A stretch of 64,000 bases of DNA from Pelecanus crispus (taxonomy: Eukaryota > Chordata > Aves > Pelecaniformes > Pelecanidae). Positions 1 through 26,062 of this stretch are shown here, in pieces. Position 1 is the first letter of the stretch. Every line of letters starts with the position of its first letter. A model generated the notes under the pieces. It was given only the letters and a program-made list of their open reading frames with translations, was not told the DNA's origin and ran no database searches. Location: positions 4,689,001 through 4,753,000 of the forward strand of contig NC_134662.1 in NCBI RefSeq assembly GCF_030463565.1, written 5' to 3'. Position numbers and translations under genes: made by a program.

Positions 1-7195
<7,195 letters not shown>

Positions 7196-7203
7196 GGCAG
7201 GCA

Positions 7204-9718
7204 CTGCAAGGACAGCGGGGGGCTCAGCTGGCAGCATGGTCCCCGTTGGCGGCACCATCCCCAACCCACGCCGGCGTGACCCCTGTGCAAGGCAGGACCT
7301 TGCCCCGCACAGGCCCTTCCCCGTGCGTTCCTCTCTGCATCATCCCCCGGGAAAAACCCCGCAGCCAAACCTGCAGCATCTCCAGGGCTGGGGTCAGCCC
7401 GTCCTGGGAAGGATGAAGGGAAAACTGAGGCACGCAGCCGTTTCTCTGGCCGTGTGGCTAAACCCACCCTCCCCAGCCCATCCCCGCGACGCTTCTCCTC
7501 GCCAGCCAGCCCAGGGCCATGCGCCCATGCCCTGCGTCACTCCCAAGCGTGGGCAGGGAGGGCTCGGCTCCATCCCCACGCCCAGCCGGGCTGGCCAGAC
7601 GCAGCGAAGCCCCCCGTGCCGGTGTGGTACCTGCTGCCGTGCCGGCGGCCTTGCTGGTGCCCGTGCGCTCCGGCCCTTGGGACTGGGTCCTGGGCAGGGC
7701 TGTGCTGCCAGGTCAGGGTTCCTGCGCTGCGTAGGCGCTGCTCGGAGGCTGCGAGTGAAGAAGAGAGTCAAAAAATCCCCTCGGTGACTTCCTTCCTGCC
7801 CGCAGCCTCCTCGGAGGGCGGCTTCCTGACGAGGGAGGGGGTACGGGGCGGGGGGCAGAAAGGAGCCACCCCAGGGTGCAGGGAGCAGCCCAGGGGTGAA
7901 GGGGCAGGGAGCCCCGGGCACCCTGCTTGGTGCTGGGCACCGCACTGGGCTCCCCGATGGACCTGGCCACCTCGCTGGTCCTGCCGCCTCCCGGTGCCAT
8001 GGGCACCGCCGGGATGGGCGACGCTCAGCCAGAGCATCGCAGCCCCCGTCCTGCCCCACCCCGCTGCACGGGGCGAGGCGCTGGGTGCTGCCCGCACACC
8101 CCTACCCCCCCTGCACCCCATTGCTGGGACCCTCCCCACCCCACTCACGGCCCCGCCGGGACGGGCTCAGCCCCTTCGCCCCCGTCCTGCCCCGGCCAGC
8201 CCAGCCCCAGGGTGCTGCCGGGGCTGCCGTGGGGCTGGGTGCATGCCTGGCCCTGGTGCCGTGCAGCGTCGCACGCACCCGCCGGCGGATGTGGCCGGGC
8301 CCAGCAGCCACCGCTCGTTGTTTTTCCTCTTTTTGCTGCTCTAACCAGCTTGGCGAGGAGGCAAAAGCGGGGGCGAGGCGGGGAAGGGGGTCCTGCCCAG
8401 CCCTGTCCCTGGGAATGGGTGTTGGGGACAAGGCCACCTGGGCTGGAGCAAGACCCCAGGGACCAGGGACCCTCCTCTGCCCCACGGTGATGCCTCGGAG
8501 GGGGCGGTTGCCCCCGCAGCGGCTCCGTCCCCACGTTGGGGCTCTTCTCCAGTCTCGAGCCCAGGCTCACACCCAGGGTTCAGGGCAGGGGGAGGAAATG
8601 TTCGTGGGACAAACCTGTCCAAGGGCCCAGTGAGACAAAGCAGTGTTTGTGCTGGGAAATGAGGAAGCCGGGCCGGCCCCACGCCCGGGTGCCACGTATC
8701 CCAGTGGTCGGAGCCACCCCGCCATCCCTGCGCTCCCCAGCGCCAGCGGCCGGCTCCCGCGCTCGCCGTGCTGCCCGCTGGGGTACGGAGCGCTGCGCCA
8801 GGGTTAGCCGGTGTCGGGGCGTGCGGGAGGGAAGGGGTTATGGATTTAGCCCCCGACGGCTCCATCCTTCCCACCCAGGGTCCCTCCCCGACGCCCTGAA
8901 CCTGCCTCCCGCCGGCGCCCGCCCCGCAGGCTGGAGGAGCTCGAGGCACAGCCGGCCCCTCGCCGCAGTCCCACTCGCCCCGCCGACGCCTCAACGCCCG
9001 CTGAGGACGTCGCAGCCGCCGCCTCCGATCCGACGGGCTCCCCGCATCCCCAGGGACCCCCGGGCAGCCCCCCATCTGCTGCCCCGCGCTCCTCCTCCCC
9101 GCCTCAGCACCGGGTCCTTGCCGGTCTGCAGGCAGCTGCCTGCAATAGAGCTGCTTTTTTCTGGGTAAGGGTTTAGCTTTGGTTTGTTTTGTCCCCTTTG
9201 GCTGGAGATAAATTCAGCTCCAGCAGCGGCTCTGCTGCTCCCTGTTTGTGCTGGCTGGGGGGGATTGCTCCCTCCTGGCCACATCCTTCGGGTGCTGACG
9301 CTTCCCAGGAGCCACAGAGCCGGTGCCCGGTGTGCTCTGGAGCAGCCGGACGGGGTGTTGCCGCTCTCCTCTCCCTGCAGGCTCCAAACCAGGAGGTATT
9401 CGGGACAATTTCCTTGCTGAGCTCAGGCCGTCCCTCTTGCAGCTTGGGCTTTGCCCTTTGCAGCCGAATGCTCGGCACAGACCTTCCCCGGGACGGGGAC
9501 AGGACGGGACACGAAGGGACAGGACAGGACAGGATGGGGAGGCAGCCACGTTCTCTGCTCCATGCTCAGTCCTTTCTGCTGCGTGCCAAACGTCAGTCAA
9601 TAATTGCACGGAGTTTTCTCCCCCTCCAGTTTCGCCACGCTCGGATGCACCGGTGCTGCCGTGCCCTGCCCTAGCCGTGCGTGCCGCGTCCCCGTGTCAC
9701 ATCCCTGTCCGCCCGCAG
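7204..9718. other. Head-to-head JAK3 / SLC5A5 intergenic interval
   Basis: No protein exon was recognised here. The interval must contain the noncoding first exon(s) and promoter of JAK3 (reverse strand) and the 5' end of SLC5A5 (forward strand), but no splice pair or TATA box was convincing enough to place them. Human has RPL18A between these genes; no RPL18A-like exon is visible. One possible MIR remnant lies near 7405. Confidence 0.5.
7405..7445 (+). mobile_element. Possible MIR SINE fragment
   Basis: The string GGGAAAACTGAGGCACGCAG matches the conserved MIR core (GAGGAAACTGAGGCACAGAG) closely. Only about 30 bases are alignable by eye. Confidence 0.35.
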
Positions 9719-9775
9719 GTGCCGGCCCGGGGGCTTCCCCCACCGCAGCCGCCACGCTGGCCCCCGCCGGGGAGC

Positions 9776-15425
<5,650 letters not shown>

Positions 15426-15525
15426 GGTGCCGGAGGTGGGGGGGGGGAACAACGCGGGTGGCCCGGCTGCGGCCGCAATGGGATGGGGGGATGGGGGGGG
15501 TGCACGTCCCTGTCCCAGCGACCCC

Positions 15526-15531
15526 AATAAA
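15526..15531 (+). terminator. SLC5A5 poly(A) signal AATAAA
   Basis: Canonical AATAAA about 100 bases after the stop codon, followed by GT-rich sequence. It implies a short 3' UTR. Confidence 0.8.
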
Positions 15532-15654
15532 GGAGGAGCTGTCCTGGGAGGAGCCTGTCCTTGGGGGGCTGCGGGGGGGGGTCGCTGCACGCAGCTGGGG
15601 GGGGGGACATGGGGATGGGTGCTGGGGGGAGGGGGGGAGGTCCCACCCTGGGGC

Positions 15655-16005
15655 GGGCGCTGCCCTGGTAAACCCCGCCCACCCAGGTGACAGTGGGCCC
15701 CACCCTGCTAAGCTCCCCCCCCACCCAGATAACAATGGGCCCCGCCCTGCTGAGCCTCACCCAGGTTACAACGGGCCCCGCCCTGTTAAACCCGGCTCCG
15801 CCCAGGTGACAATGGGCCACGCCCTGCCAAGCCCCACCCATAAGGCGACACCCCAGCCCTGATCAGCCCCGCCCCACCCGGATAACAATGGGCCTCACCC
15901 TGCTGAGCCACGCCCACCAGGTAACAATGGGCCCTGCCCTGTTAAGCCCCACCCAACCCGGCTAACAATGGACCACACCCTGCCAAGCCCCGCCCACCCA
16001 GGTGC
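15655..16005. repeat. Intergenic ~40-bp repeat between SLC5A5 and CCDC124
   Basis: About eight degenerate copies of a unit containing CCCAGGTAACAATGGGCCCC and GCCCTGCTAAGCCCCACCC. It abuts the CCDC124 CpG island. Confidence 0.8.
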
Positions 16006-16014
16006 AACTGACCC

Positions 16015-16520
16015 CGCCCACAGCCGCCGCTCGGCCGCGCCGCCATCTCGGGCGGGCGCCGCCATCTTTGTGCCGGGCAGAGGAGGCAGCGGTGGCGGGC
16101 GGAATGCGGGCTCTCCGCCTGCTCTCCGCCATCCAGCCCGCCGCCATCCTGCCCGCCGCGCTGCGGGAGCTGCCCCCGGGCGCGGGTTGCTGTCCGGTCC
16201 GCCGCTCCCCACCGCCGGGCCTGGCGCCGTGGCCCGGGCGCAGCGGACCGTGCCCTTAGCAAAGATGGCGGCGACGGGATGCTCGCCCTGACGAGCCGCC
16301 GGCGCCTCCCGCCGCGACCGCGCGCACCGGTGACGCGCAACGTGCGCGACGGCCGGAGCGGCGGGGACCGGGTAGGAGCGGGCCCGGGCGGCGGCTCCAG
16401 GCCTCGGGCCCGGCCTGAGGGGAGGGGAACGGGCCGGGGGTGCGGAGGGGAACCGGGGGAGAGGGGAAGGGCTGGGGGGGACGGGGCGGGGAGGTCTGGG
16501 GGTAACTGAGGGGAGGGGGA
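16015..16520 (+). promoter_or_regulatory. CpG-island promoter and 5' exon of CCDC124
   Basis: Dense CpG, no TATA box, and repeated GCCGCCAT elements (near 16037, 16058, 16140) plus AAGATGGCGGCGAC at 16261, the YY1-type element of housekeeping promoters. A donor-like ACCGG|GTAGGA at 16371/16372 could end a noncoding first exon that splices to 17787, where CTTCTCCGCAG precedes the coding exon. The short open frame at 16104 (MRALRLLSAIQPAA) was considered; it has no recognised homologue. Confidence 0.65.
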
Positions 16521-17799
16521 AGGGCTGGGGGGGGCAGGCCTGGGTCCGGGGAGGGGCAGGGGGCGGGAGGGCTGGTGGGGGGCGAGGAGAGGGGCTGAGG
16601 GGAGAGGGGAGGGCTTGGGGGGTGCGGGAGGGGAGAGGCCGGGGATTTGGGGAGGGGGTGGAGGGGGAAAGCTGTCCCTTTCCTGAGCAAACGGGGTAGG
16701 GCAGCTGGGGGGGCTCTGTCGTGGGAGAGGAGGGCCGGGGGGGCTCTGTAGGGCCCCAAGGCGGGGTAGGGTGCTGGGCACGCTGGCACGGAGCAGGGGT
16801 CCGCCCTGGGCAGGTGACAGCCGGCCCTTGGGTCGGGCAGCTCGGGGTGGGCAGGCTGTGGGTGCGGGAGGAGCGGGGCTGGGCCCTCAGGGCTGTAGGA
16901 GCAGCCTCTGGGGTGGGGGAGGCGTCCCTCGCCCTCCCACGCCTTGCTGCGCTGTCCCACTGCCGGGGCCCGGCCCAGGTCTTGCTGTTCAAGAAGGGTC
17001 AGAGCACGTACCGGAGAGGAGAAGGGATTTAATCCAGCCCAGGGTTTGAAAAGGCTGGGACTCGAGCAGCCAGCCCTAAACATCCACCCTTTTCTGTGGT
17101 GTCTTGTTTAGCAAATAGTTATCTGCCATTAAAAGTAAAGATTTAAGATCCAGAAAGTGGTGTCTGCATGGGCAACGTGCTGAGGAGAAGGCCATTTCTT
17201 AGCGCTTAGTTAATTTTGAGGCTTCTGTTGTTCCTGGCTTTTAGGACATTTCCTACCCTGACAATCTAGGGGAAATGAATACGGCCCGTCTGCGTGGCCA
17301 TTTATCCAAGTTAAATGGGGCCACGGGGCTGCGTTTCTGTACAGGCAGTCAGAGGGCGTGATACAGCGTTTGTGCTGCTTCATTCTGCTCTGCTGGCAGC
17401 AGGAAATTCCCCTTGGAGCCTGCCAGTACAGAACGAAAGCACCCAGCTTCGTTTTGACTTGGCAGCAGAGAGTGTTTGGGCTTACAGGGCAGTGGTGCTT
17501 TTGACTCCATACCAGGAACCCAGCAACCTGATTTGTCGTGTTGTTGCAGTGCAATAAATAGGCGTGAGGGACTTTTCCCCTGCTGAGGATCTGGAGCAGA
17601 GCAAGCAGAGTTCCTCCTGGGTGAGCTGGGAGATTGTTAGATCTGTTCTGCCCAGGATCTCGAAATAGTATGAGTCAATAAGAAAAGGGGGTTTTCAAGG
17701 TGTGAGCTCCAGCTGTTCCTGCTTCCTGGGGTAACAGTGAAGCCGAGATCCAGGGCAAGGATCTGAACCTCTTTTCTTCTCCGCAGAGCACCTTGAGTG

Positions 17800-20700
17800 A
17801 TGCCCAAGAAGTTCCAAGGTGAAAATACCAAGTCGGCTGCTGCCCGCGCAAGGAAAGCTGAGGCAAAGGCAGCAGCCGATGCCAAACGTCAGCAGGAGCT
17901 GGAAGATGCCTACTGGAAGGATGAAGACAAACACGTGATGAGGAAGGAACAAAGGAAGGTGAATGGCTAGTCAGGTAGCTAGGGTTGCGAGGGTTGCTTC
18001 TCCTCCTCTGTCCCCCGGCTGTAGCTGTGTCTCCACACATTTTCCTGCGCTTAGTTTTAGGCAGAAGAGCTGGAACTAGTGGCTTCTCTGGGAGCTAAAA
18101 GAAGCCGAGTGTGGGAGTAAGTGTAAGCTTTGATGTGTAATTCAGAAATCTGGTGGATCTTAGAGCTGGCTTCCCGAGGGAGGCAGTAAAAGCTTGATTG
18201 TTGGAATCATTTAAAATTGAATTAAGTAAAAGATCAGGGACTCTGCTGCAGGGCTTGATTTTTGCCCAAGCAGTTCTTTAGCTTCTTTTCCTTCGTTAGC
18301 TTTTCTTTGATTTTTGTAGAAGGAAAAAGAAATCAGCAGGGGTAAGGGTTGCAAAGGTTTTTTTTTTTTTCTTCCCAACTTGGTGTGCTACACATCAGGA
18401 CATGTGTGTCTCAAAAAATGCTCTCCACTTCACTCTTGCTCCGCCCTGGGTGCCCGTTTGCCTCGGTGTTCAATAAACAGAGCACTTCAGTGCTCATTTC
18501 TGGGTTATTCGGTTTTTAATGTTGCCTGCATCAGCGTTAAACAAATCTACCTTCTGGTTTTGTGGATTTTTCTAGAAACGATTGTCAGTGATAACTTAGC
18601 TGCCTCTTCTGAAATGATTTATTTACCCTCCTGCTAACCAGACAGGGTTTCTGTTAATGGCATAAATGGGATTTATGGGGTTACTGGGTTTGTGCTGCTC
18701 TGTGAATTTGATGCTTACTGAACTTTGTGTGTTGGCACTCGAGCACACTGGCCAGGCAGGCAGGAAGCCAGCACATCCCCGTGACCTTGATAGCTGCGTG
18801 CTGCGTACATCTGCATGAGTTCACCCCTAATATGTGTCTTGACGTTTGGAATTAGCAGTCCTGTGTGCTGTTCCCCAACGCAGTCCTGTAATGCTGCCTA
18901 ATTACTTCCTGGAACAAGGACTTATTATTGCTTTACTTAAGACTTGGCCAACAGTGACCTATTTGACTGGGCTTCCAAAACAGCCTCCTGCAGAGGCTGG
19001 AGAGGGGAGCTGTGTTGTCAGCTGGAATTGCTAACTGGAAAACCAGGCTCCATCCCGGAGCCTCAGACTGGGTTTTAGAGAAAGCAGCAAGGCGGTTTCC
19101 CCTCGGCACCTCAGCCATCCCCTCTCCCTGCAGCAGCACAGCCGTGGTCTCCAGGTCCAAATTTCACCCGAATGCTGTGTTTTAGTGCGTTTGCTTCCCA
19201 CAAGCTCCCCTGGGGACCTTGCAGCTCACAGCAGCAAAAGTCTCCGCTCAGGTGGGGAGCTGTTCTGCCAGAAGGACTCCGAGCCTAACCGTACCCGTGT
19301 GGGGCTCTTCCTGCTGCGGGAGCCTCGCGCAGCCGCTGCCGCAAGCTAAGCAAAGGCTGGGGCTTTGCGTAGGTGAGCCAATGGCCAACAGACAGGAACG
19401 AGTGGGTTGCTGGGGGAAAATAAATCGGTGAAACCTTCCTCAGCTGCTTCTCCAGTGCCATCAGGCTGGAATATCCCCACGGAGAACGGAAGAAGCTGCC
19501 TGTGTTTCGCCGCAGCCCGGCAGGGAAGAGATGTGTGACTCAGATTGTAAATGACTTTCCATCCTCACCCTAGAGAGGACAGAAACCAAACCGTTCGCAG
19601 GAGTCAACCTTCCCCGGAGATGTAGCTGTTCCGCGGGTGGTGCTGGCATGGAAATAGCGCTGCCGGCCACGGCCATATGCTGCAGGAGGGACTCGCGTTG
19701 CTCTCGGCTACAGCACCCGGAGGAGGGGATTGGCGATGTGTGTGTAGGAGGATGCTCTCAGCACCTTGCAGTCAGCGCTCCGCAGCTCTTCCAGCTCTTC
19801 CCCAGCTCTCTGGGCGATGGCAGTAACACATTAACGGTGCCGCAGCTGCACGCACCTCTGAATTCCTGCGCTGCTAGCAGGCAGGAGCGGCCGAAAGCCT
19901 TTGGGACGTGCCGAGACCAAACCCTACGCACCCCTTTTAATCCCTTCCCTGCCGCAGATGACCACCGGAGCCTCAGTGAAATAAGTGAGAGTGCAGAGCT
20001 CTGTTTCTGTTCCGGGGCTTGGTGGCTCTGCCTGGCAGTCTGGAGGTCTCGCTGATGGGGCAGCGATGCACATCAGCGTTAATACTTGGGCGTAGGGAAG
20101 CTTAATGTTCAAAATGCAGTGCCTGCTTTTGTCAGGTTCACTGCCACCAGGCAACTGTCCCGTTGTTTGCTTGTGCTGCGTTTCAGGGTTTCTTTAGATG
20201 CTGCCTCCCCCCTGCTCTGAGAGCAACCTTCGGAGCTGATCTCTGCTAACAGAGGGTGACACTCGTTTGGTGGCTCTGTGATGCATAAAGGAACATCTGA
20301 GCTAATATCGCCAGCCTGCGATGTGTGTATTCCTCCTCTGGCGCTTCAGCACAAGTCACAGCTTGTTACCTTCCCTGGAGAGCTCTGGCTGGAAAGCACA
20401 AAATTGACATCCTTCTTGCTGGAAGACTCAGTTTTACCTCGGTAACTGCTTTTCTTTTAACATTCAGGTGTTTTCGTCCTTTCCGTCCCTTCCTACGCAA
20501 GGTTAGACTGCAGCGCAGAGCATGGCACTCCTCATCAGCGTGATCACAGTGTGGTTTTCTCTGTGCAATTAGCTAAAGTGGAACGGCCACGGCTGCGTGT
20601 GCGTCCTAGGTGAAGCTGCGGGCAGGCTTGGAAGGGTGACAAACCATTAATTTGGCTGGAGCGTTACGGGAAGAAAGGACCGGTGGAGTATCTGCCAAGG

Positions 20701-23700
20701 GCAGAGGTCTCGCAGTGGGAGTCAGACCTTTGTCTCTCTGGTGACCTTGGGTTTAGCCACTTTGTGCCCTGTGGGTACGCGCAGGAAGGTCTCGCTGGCT
20801 GGGACTGCTGCTGGAGCCGAGGTGCCCGCTGGAAGGACGCAGCCAAATTCCCAATCTCCTTCCCAAACTCTCGCTGGGGCTGTCTGGCTGAGGGAGGACA
20901 AGCCCTTCTCCCCATTCAGGCTGTATTTTGTGTGGGCTCTGTTTGCTGAGTGCCTGTATGCCAGGAGGGCAGTTCCTCCTTGTTGTTCAGCAGCAGCTCA
21001 AAGCCCCTTGGCACCTTTCTCTCTGCCCGGCGTGCCACGGTGTCGGCAGCACCGTCCTGTGGAGGTCTTTCCCGTGACTTCGCTCAGTGCCCTCAGTGGG
21101 AACGGCGAAGGGAGGGCGTGCGGATGATATGGGAGCGAGGAGACACTTTGTACTCGTGTACAAAGGATCTGGGGAAAGATTCAAGTTAAATGCTGGGCGA
21201 ATGCTTGTGCTAGAAGAGCGCAGAGAGTGCACGAGGGAGCAGTGACTCTTTTGGTGCAAGTTTTATGCCTTTCTCGTTCCCGTTAGCCTTGGTCACGGGG
21301 TGTGGGCTGGCAGGCTCGTGTACCGGCAGGTCCCAGCTGCAGTGGTACCGCAGGCAGGCGAGTGGTGACTTTCTCTCCCGCCCCTCCTCTGATTCAGTGC
21401 AGAATTACTCAGCTGTGAGCACCAGTTCTTATTCAGATAAAATGCGAGACAGGTCAAATGACTGTTCTTCCCTCTTTGGAGGACATCTGCGTGGTACCGG
21501 GCACACAATATTGAAATCTGATGGCTTGAATGAGCAATGCAGGAGACAGATGTAGTGGAGCGACACCTGATGACGCCAGGCTGGCATTCAGACCCCAGAA
21601 CCAACTTTCTCAGGCTCCGGTATCCCTTTGGTGCTTGCTTTGACTGCCGGTGGGCAAAGGAAAGGGTGTGTTTGATCCCATCTCAAAGCTCCAGTGTACC
21701 TCAGATAGCCCAGCGAGCGCTTAGACACGCTCCGGGTCGGTTATGCTCCGTTCGCTTTCTGACTGCGTCATTTTTTTTTTTGCATCGCTTTGCCCTTCTG
21801 CCGTGCGAGAAGCGGCGTGCTTCGCCAGGCTGGTGGCACGCTCTCCAGCCTTCCTCAGGGCCTCACGCTAAGAGTTTGATTGGGGGAGCGCTGCTGCTTC
21901 AATTGACTGCCTGCTCTCAAAGCCATGTGCGTGGGACCTTGTTCTCCTGTCTAGCAGGTGGGAAGCTGTTCTGAAAGCTAATGAATTGGTCCTTGCTCAG
22001 GCTGTTCTTTGCAAGGCTGGAAACTCACATTTTAACGCACGAATCCTGGCGAACAGGAGCGTCCAGCTAAAGAAACCTCACACCCTGCTCCTCCCAGTGC
22101 CCTGCGACGTGCAGCAATGTTGAGGGAGAAAATTATTCATTTCCTTTTTAGTTCTCTAATAGCTTTGCGGTACGTTTCACTTCGACAAATCCAAGCCTCT
22201 CTGTTCATCAGGACATTTAAGCTGATTCATAAAGGATTAGTTTGGTTTGGCCCAGCCGAAGAAAAGTCGTCAAAAATGGCAGCTTCGGGATCAGCGAGCA
22301 GGCGTCTCGGAGCTGCTGCCGCTTTTGAGCACCGCAGAAGGTGCAGAGCAGACCTGGACGTGACGGGCCGCTGGGGAAACCTGAGCATGTAGATTTTGCG
22401 GGTCTTGTGACAAATTAGTAACAGTGCCAGCTTATTTACTTTCCGCAAATAGAAACTCAATTGTAAATGCCAGAGAGCAGGGAGTAGCTTAACCCAGCAG
22501 CTGGGGGAGAGGAGTAACTGGAGGTCCCCTGCGGCATGCAGTGCAGGAGGAAGGTGCTGCACCCTGCTTGTGCCCCTGTTTCCCCTTCGCTAAGTGGATA
22601 CGTCCTCTTTGGAGAGTTTTGTTTGAAAGGAGCTCACGGCAGCAGAGAATTATCCTTGAATTTCTGCTCTGTCAGACGTGTCGTCATCCCAGCTGGGGCT
22701 GTGTGGCATGAGACAGGCTGCTGAGCTAGCTGCCTTGTAGGACAGTTCCCTTTCTGTAAGAAGCAGGGGTAAAGAAAAAGGATCTTCTCTAACTGTAAAT
22801 AACATTTCTGTTCTGAAATGTCTTGCTCCCTTCCTTTAGGTCATTAGTACTTGTGTATCCACTCCTTATCTGTCTCCTGAATTATTCAAGCCACAGCCAC
22901 GCCTGCAGCCTTGCTGAGGTGCTCGCCGTGCCAGCACCTTCTCTGGGTTACCTTGTTCAGTCACCCCCGAGCTTCAGAGACGGGACGAGCAGTCAGGGAC
23001 AGTTTCTTTGCACTAGCCCGTGTTCTAGGCACGATCCCAGTATCCTGAATACGCAGTGCTGCTTCTCTTGCGTGGGCTTTACATCTCATTAAATGGCTTA
23101 CTCTCTCTGGCTGCTGGACCTTTGGTGATTTTTGTGGCCCTCCTGTTTTGGCATGTTAATCTCTCCAGTTTTGGGGTTTCTCCTGCCTTCTTCCTTAAAA
23201 CTGCCTGGTGCTCGGGCAGAAGCTGGTGGTCGAGCTGGAGATTCCATCTGGAGCTGTCCTGCACTGTGCAGAGTGAAGGTGGGCAAAGCCCCTGCAGCTG
23301 CTCTTGCTCAGGTATATCCCTGTGAGTAAATTTTTAGGGGGATAAGACAGTCTTCCCCCTCCTCTCGTGACACCCTTCCTGTACTAGGAGTGGCCAAAAT
23401 CCCTCCTAATCTGGGAGACCGAGTACATTTGTTTACTTAACCTTTACTAGAAGAGGGAGAGGCCTGACAGGAAAGCAGCGGGCAGCGAAAGCCGATGTCT
23501 TAAATGAGTTTGTACTTTGAAATCATGCACGGTCCAGTTGCCGGGGCATTGTGTCTCAAGGCACTGGCACTAAGCGCTTAATGACCAAGAATTTGAAGAC
23601 TGCCAGTTGTAATAAAGGCTTCATCCCTCTAATGGCTTTTTTTTCCCCATCCTTGGCCCCAGCTGCTCGGCGTGGAGGTAGGCACGGCTTCTCTTTCCTT

Positions 23701-26062
23701 CCCAGCTGGGTTGAAAGGCCTGGTCCTTGCTGCACTTGACGGAAGCAGCAGCAGCAGCCCGAGGGCATGTTTTGATTCAATATTTGTGGGTTTTGATTCT
23801 GTGTTTTGATGGGTTTTTCTTTAAACTCTTGAGCCGTGGAGCGACTTACGGGTTTTCTTGTTTAATAGAGTCTCAAACCCCAGCCTTGCTTACTGTCTCC
23901 GAAGTGGGCCCTACCCCAGTGTGCATAATTCTGCTCCTACTCCTTAAACACCAACAAAGACAGCAGGTTGCATTACTGCTGGGATGGTTTTGCTGTGCAG
24001 CTGCCTTTGAGTAAACCCGTTCTGTTACCACTCGATCGCTTTGTCGTGCCATCCCTGTGAATAATGGATGAGAGCCATAATTAAGTGTGCATGTAACTAA
24101 CCTAAATACAAAGTGCTTTGCAGCATATGACGCTGCCCCAGACAGAGATGTTGACTTGGTTTTTTCTTTCTTTTTGCCAGACCTTACAAGCTTTGGGAGA
24201 AGAGGGAAAAAAAAACTCGAAGCCAAAGTGATAAAAGCTCCTAAGGGCCTGTTGCGTGGTCTTGTCACCCTCTTCCCTGGGCCTTGGAGGGCAAAGTGGC
24301 TCTTAAACTCCTTGTGAAGCACTTAAAAAATTACCACAAGAGCTGCATTGCTTGTTGGATTTGGTCTAACCACCTGCCCTGGCTCTTAGGAAGAGCATGA
24401 GCCAGGCCTGAGGACAAATTCAGCCTCTTGACTGGCTTGCCTCGAACAACTGCTGAACTTTCAACCTCCGACCACTTATTAAAATTGAAGTGGAAAACTT
24501 AATCTGATTGTCAGCAGCCCTGGCTGGTACTTCCCGCTCCTTCTCGACAGCAGGATTGTGTTTCGCAGTACTGACATCACGGGGAGCCAGCGTGTGGTTG
24601 CAGACGGGGCAGGGACAGGGGAATTATTATTCTGAAGGGATGGGTCAGGCTCTCACTGTCTCGCTGGAGGTCAGGGGGAACCAGCCGATGCCTCTCCTGA
24701 TAAGGTGAGGTCAGCGCTGCATTAGCCGCAGAAGCGAGGTGCCTGTTCCTCTTCAAGTGGGCTTCCCTGCTCCTGTAAGGGATAGTTTGATCCCTCCGCC
24801 TTATGAAGGCGTAAGGGTGGAGGTGACCTGGGCTTTTCTCCCTTCCAGGAAGAGAGGGAGAAGCGGCGGCTGGAGCAGCTGGAGCGCAAGAAGGAGCTGC
24901 AGCGCCTGCTGGAGGAGGAAGACTCGAAGCTGAAAGGGAAGTCGCCCAAGCAGGTCACTCCGGGCAAAGTCACCAGGGCCCAGATCGAGGAGACGATCAG
25001 AAAAGACCAGCAGCAAAAGGAGAACGCAGATACAGGTTTGGTGGTACCATAGAAAGGCCCTGACAGCTGCGGGGGGCTGGAGCAGGAAGGGGGGCTGTTC
25101 CTTTTTCATCTACTGTCACTGAAGGACAAAGTGTTTGGAAAGCAAGAGCTGCCCTCAGCTGTTCTGTGCTGCGTGCTTTGCTGTGTCTGTGTCTAATGCC
25201 CAAATGGGGGAAAACAAACCCGTCACCTTGAGGTGGAGAAACAGAGCTGCAGAGCCAGGCACTCTTCTCTCCCAGGACTGGGACTGAACTCTGGCTGCGT
25301 TTTCTCAGCACTTTCTTCAGAGTGCTTTGGAAAACCCTCTTCTGAGGGTTTTGCATGGGCTGGATTTGACGTTAATGTTTCTCCCTTTCCCTGCTTCCCT
25401 GTGCAGTTGAGAAGGAGAAGACTCATTTGGAGGTCCCCTTGGAAGAAAACATCAACAGGAGGGTGCTGGAGGAAGGATCGGTGGAGGCCAGGACGATTGA
25501 AGATGCCATTGCTGTCCTCAGGTACGTGGCCATATCGTAGCGGTGCTCTCCTTTGAAGGTGTCGCTTTCCTTACGAGAAATTCTTGCAGATGCCCCTTCC
25601 CCCAGAGCTGGCTTCTTTTTACGCTTTGACCGTGATTTTCTATCTCGACAGCGAGAACAGGACATGTCCTATGCTCTGTTGTTCTGTGGAGAGTATTTGA
25701 AGTGGGTAGGGGAAGTATCGTGGGGTTTTTGCTTTATCACCCAAGTTATTCTGTACGCACTTGGTTGCACTGACAGGGGATCAGAACGGGGCGAGTGGCT
25801 GGTGCCCGCAGGGAGGTGTTGCTGATGCACGTCTCTCTCTGAATTCCCTCCCGGCAGCGTTGCCAACGATCTGGACCGGCACCCTGAGCGCCGGATGAAA
25901 GCTGCCTTCACAGCTTTTGAAGAGGTCAATCTGCCACGCCTGAAGCAAGAGAACCCCAACATGCGCCTGTCCCAGCTCAAGCAGCTCCTCAAGAAGGAGT
26001 GGATGAAGTCTCCAGAAAACCCCATGAACCAGCGGCACAAAGCTTACAACAGCCAAAAGTAG
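17800..26062 (+). CDS. CCDC124: CCDC124, coiled-coil domain protein 124
   Basis: Small conserved eukaryotic protein; family members bind idle ribosomes, and human CCDC124 also acts at the midbody in cytokinesis. Four coding exons: 17800-17958, 24849-25035, 25407-25521, 25858-26062. All are GT/AG and in frame, giving 221 residues (human 223). Starts MPKKFQGENTKSAAARARKA, a lysine/alanine-rich basic helix. Exon 2 encodes a charged coiled coil (EEREKRRLEQLERKKELQRL), exon 3 LEVPLEENINRRVLEEGSVE, and the last exon the conserved NPNMRLSQLKQLLKKEW block. The acceptor at 17786 lies 13 bases before the ATG, so the 5' UTR is mostly in an upstream exon. Codon use and GC are lower than in the flanking genes. 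The 6.9-kb first coding intron is by far the largest in the window. Confidence 0.97.
17959..24848 (+). other. CCDC124 intron after the first coding exon (6.9 kb)
   Basis: Ordinary-complexity, much less GC-rich than the rest of the window, with no minisatellites and no recognised exon on either strand. Scattered poly-T and poly-A runs (18360, 21772, 24209) are present. A stretch near 18150-18250 vaguely resembles a degraded retroelement tail but could not be assigned. Confidence 0.7.

Noticed and set aside
9323-9775. N-terminal extension of SLC5A5 from the ATG at 9323
   Set aside because: About 150 low-complexity residues unlike any NIS; the region contains acceptor-like sites and is more likely promoter, UTR or intron.
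16104-16259. Short open frame MRALRLLSAIQPAA resembling a mitochondrial leader
   Set aside because: No continuing exon or homologue was found; it lies in the CCDC124 CpG island and is probably 5' UTR or promoter.
18150-18250. Possible degraded CR1 LINE tail in the CCDC124 intron
   Set aside because: Resemblance is limited to a few words and no CR1 terminal repeat is visible; not enough to call.
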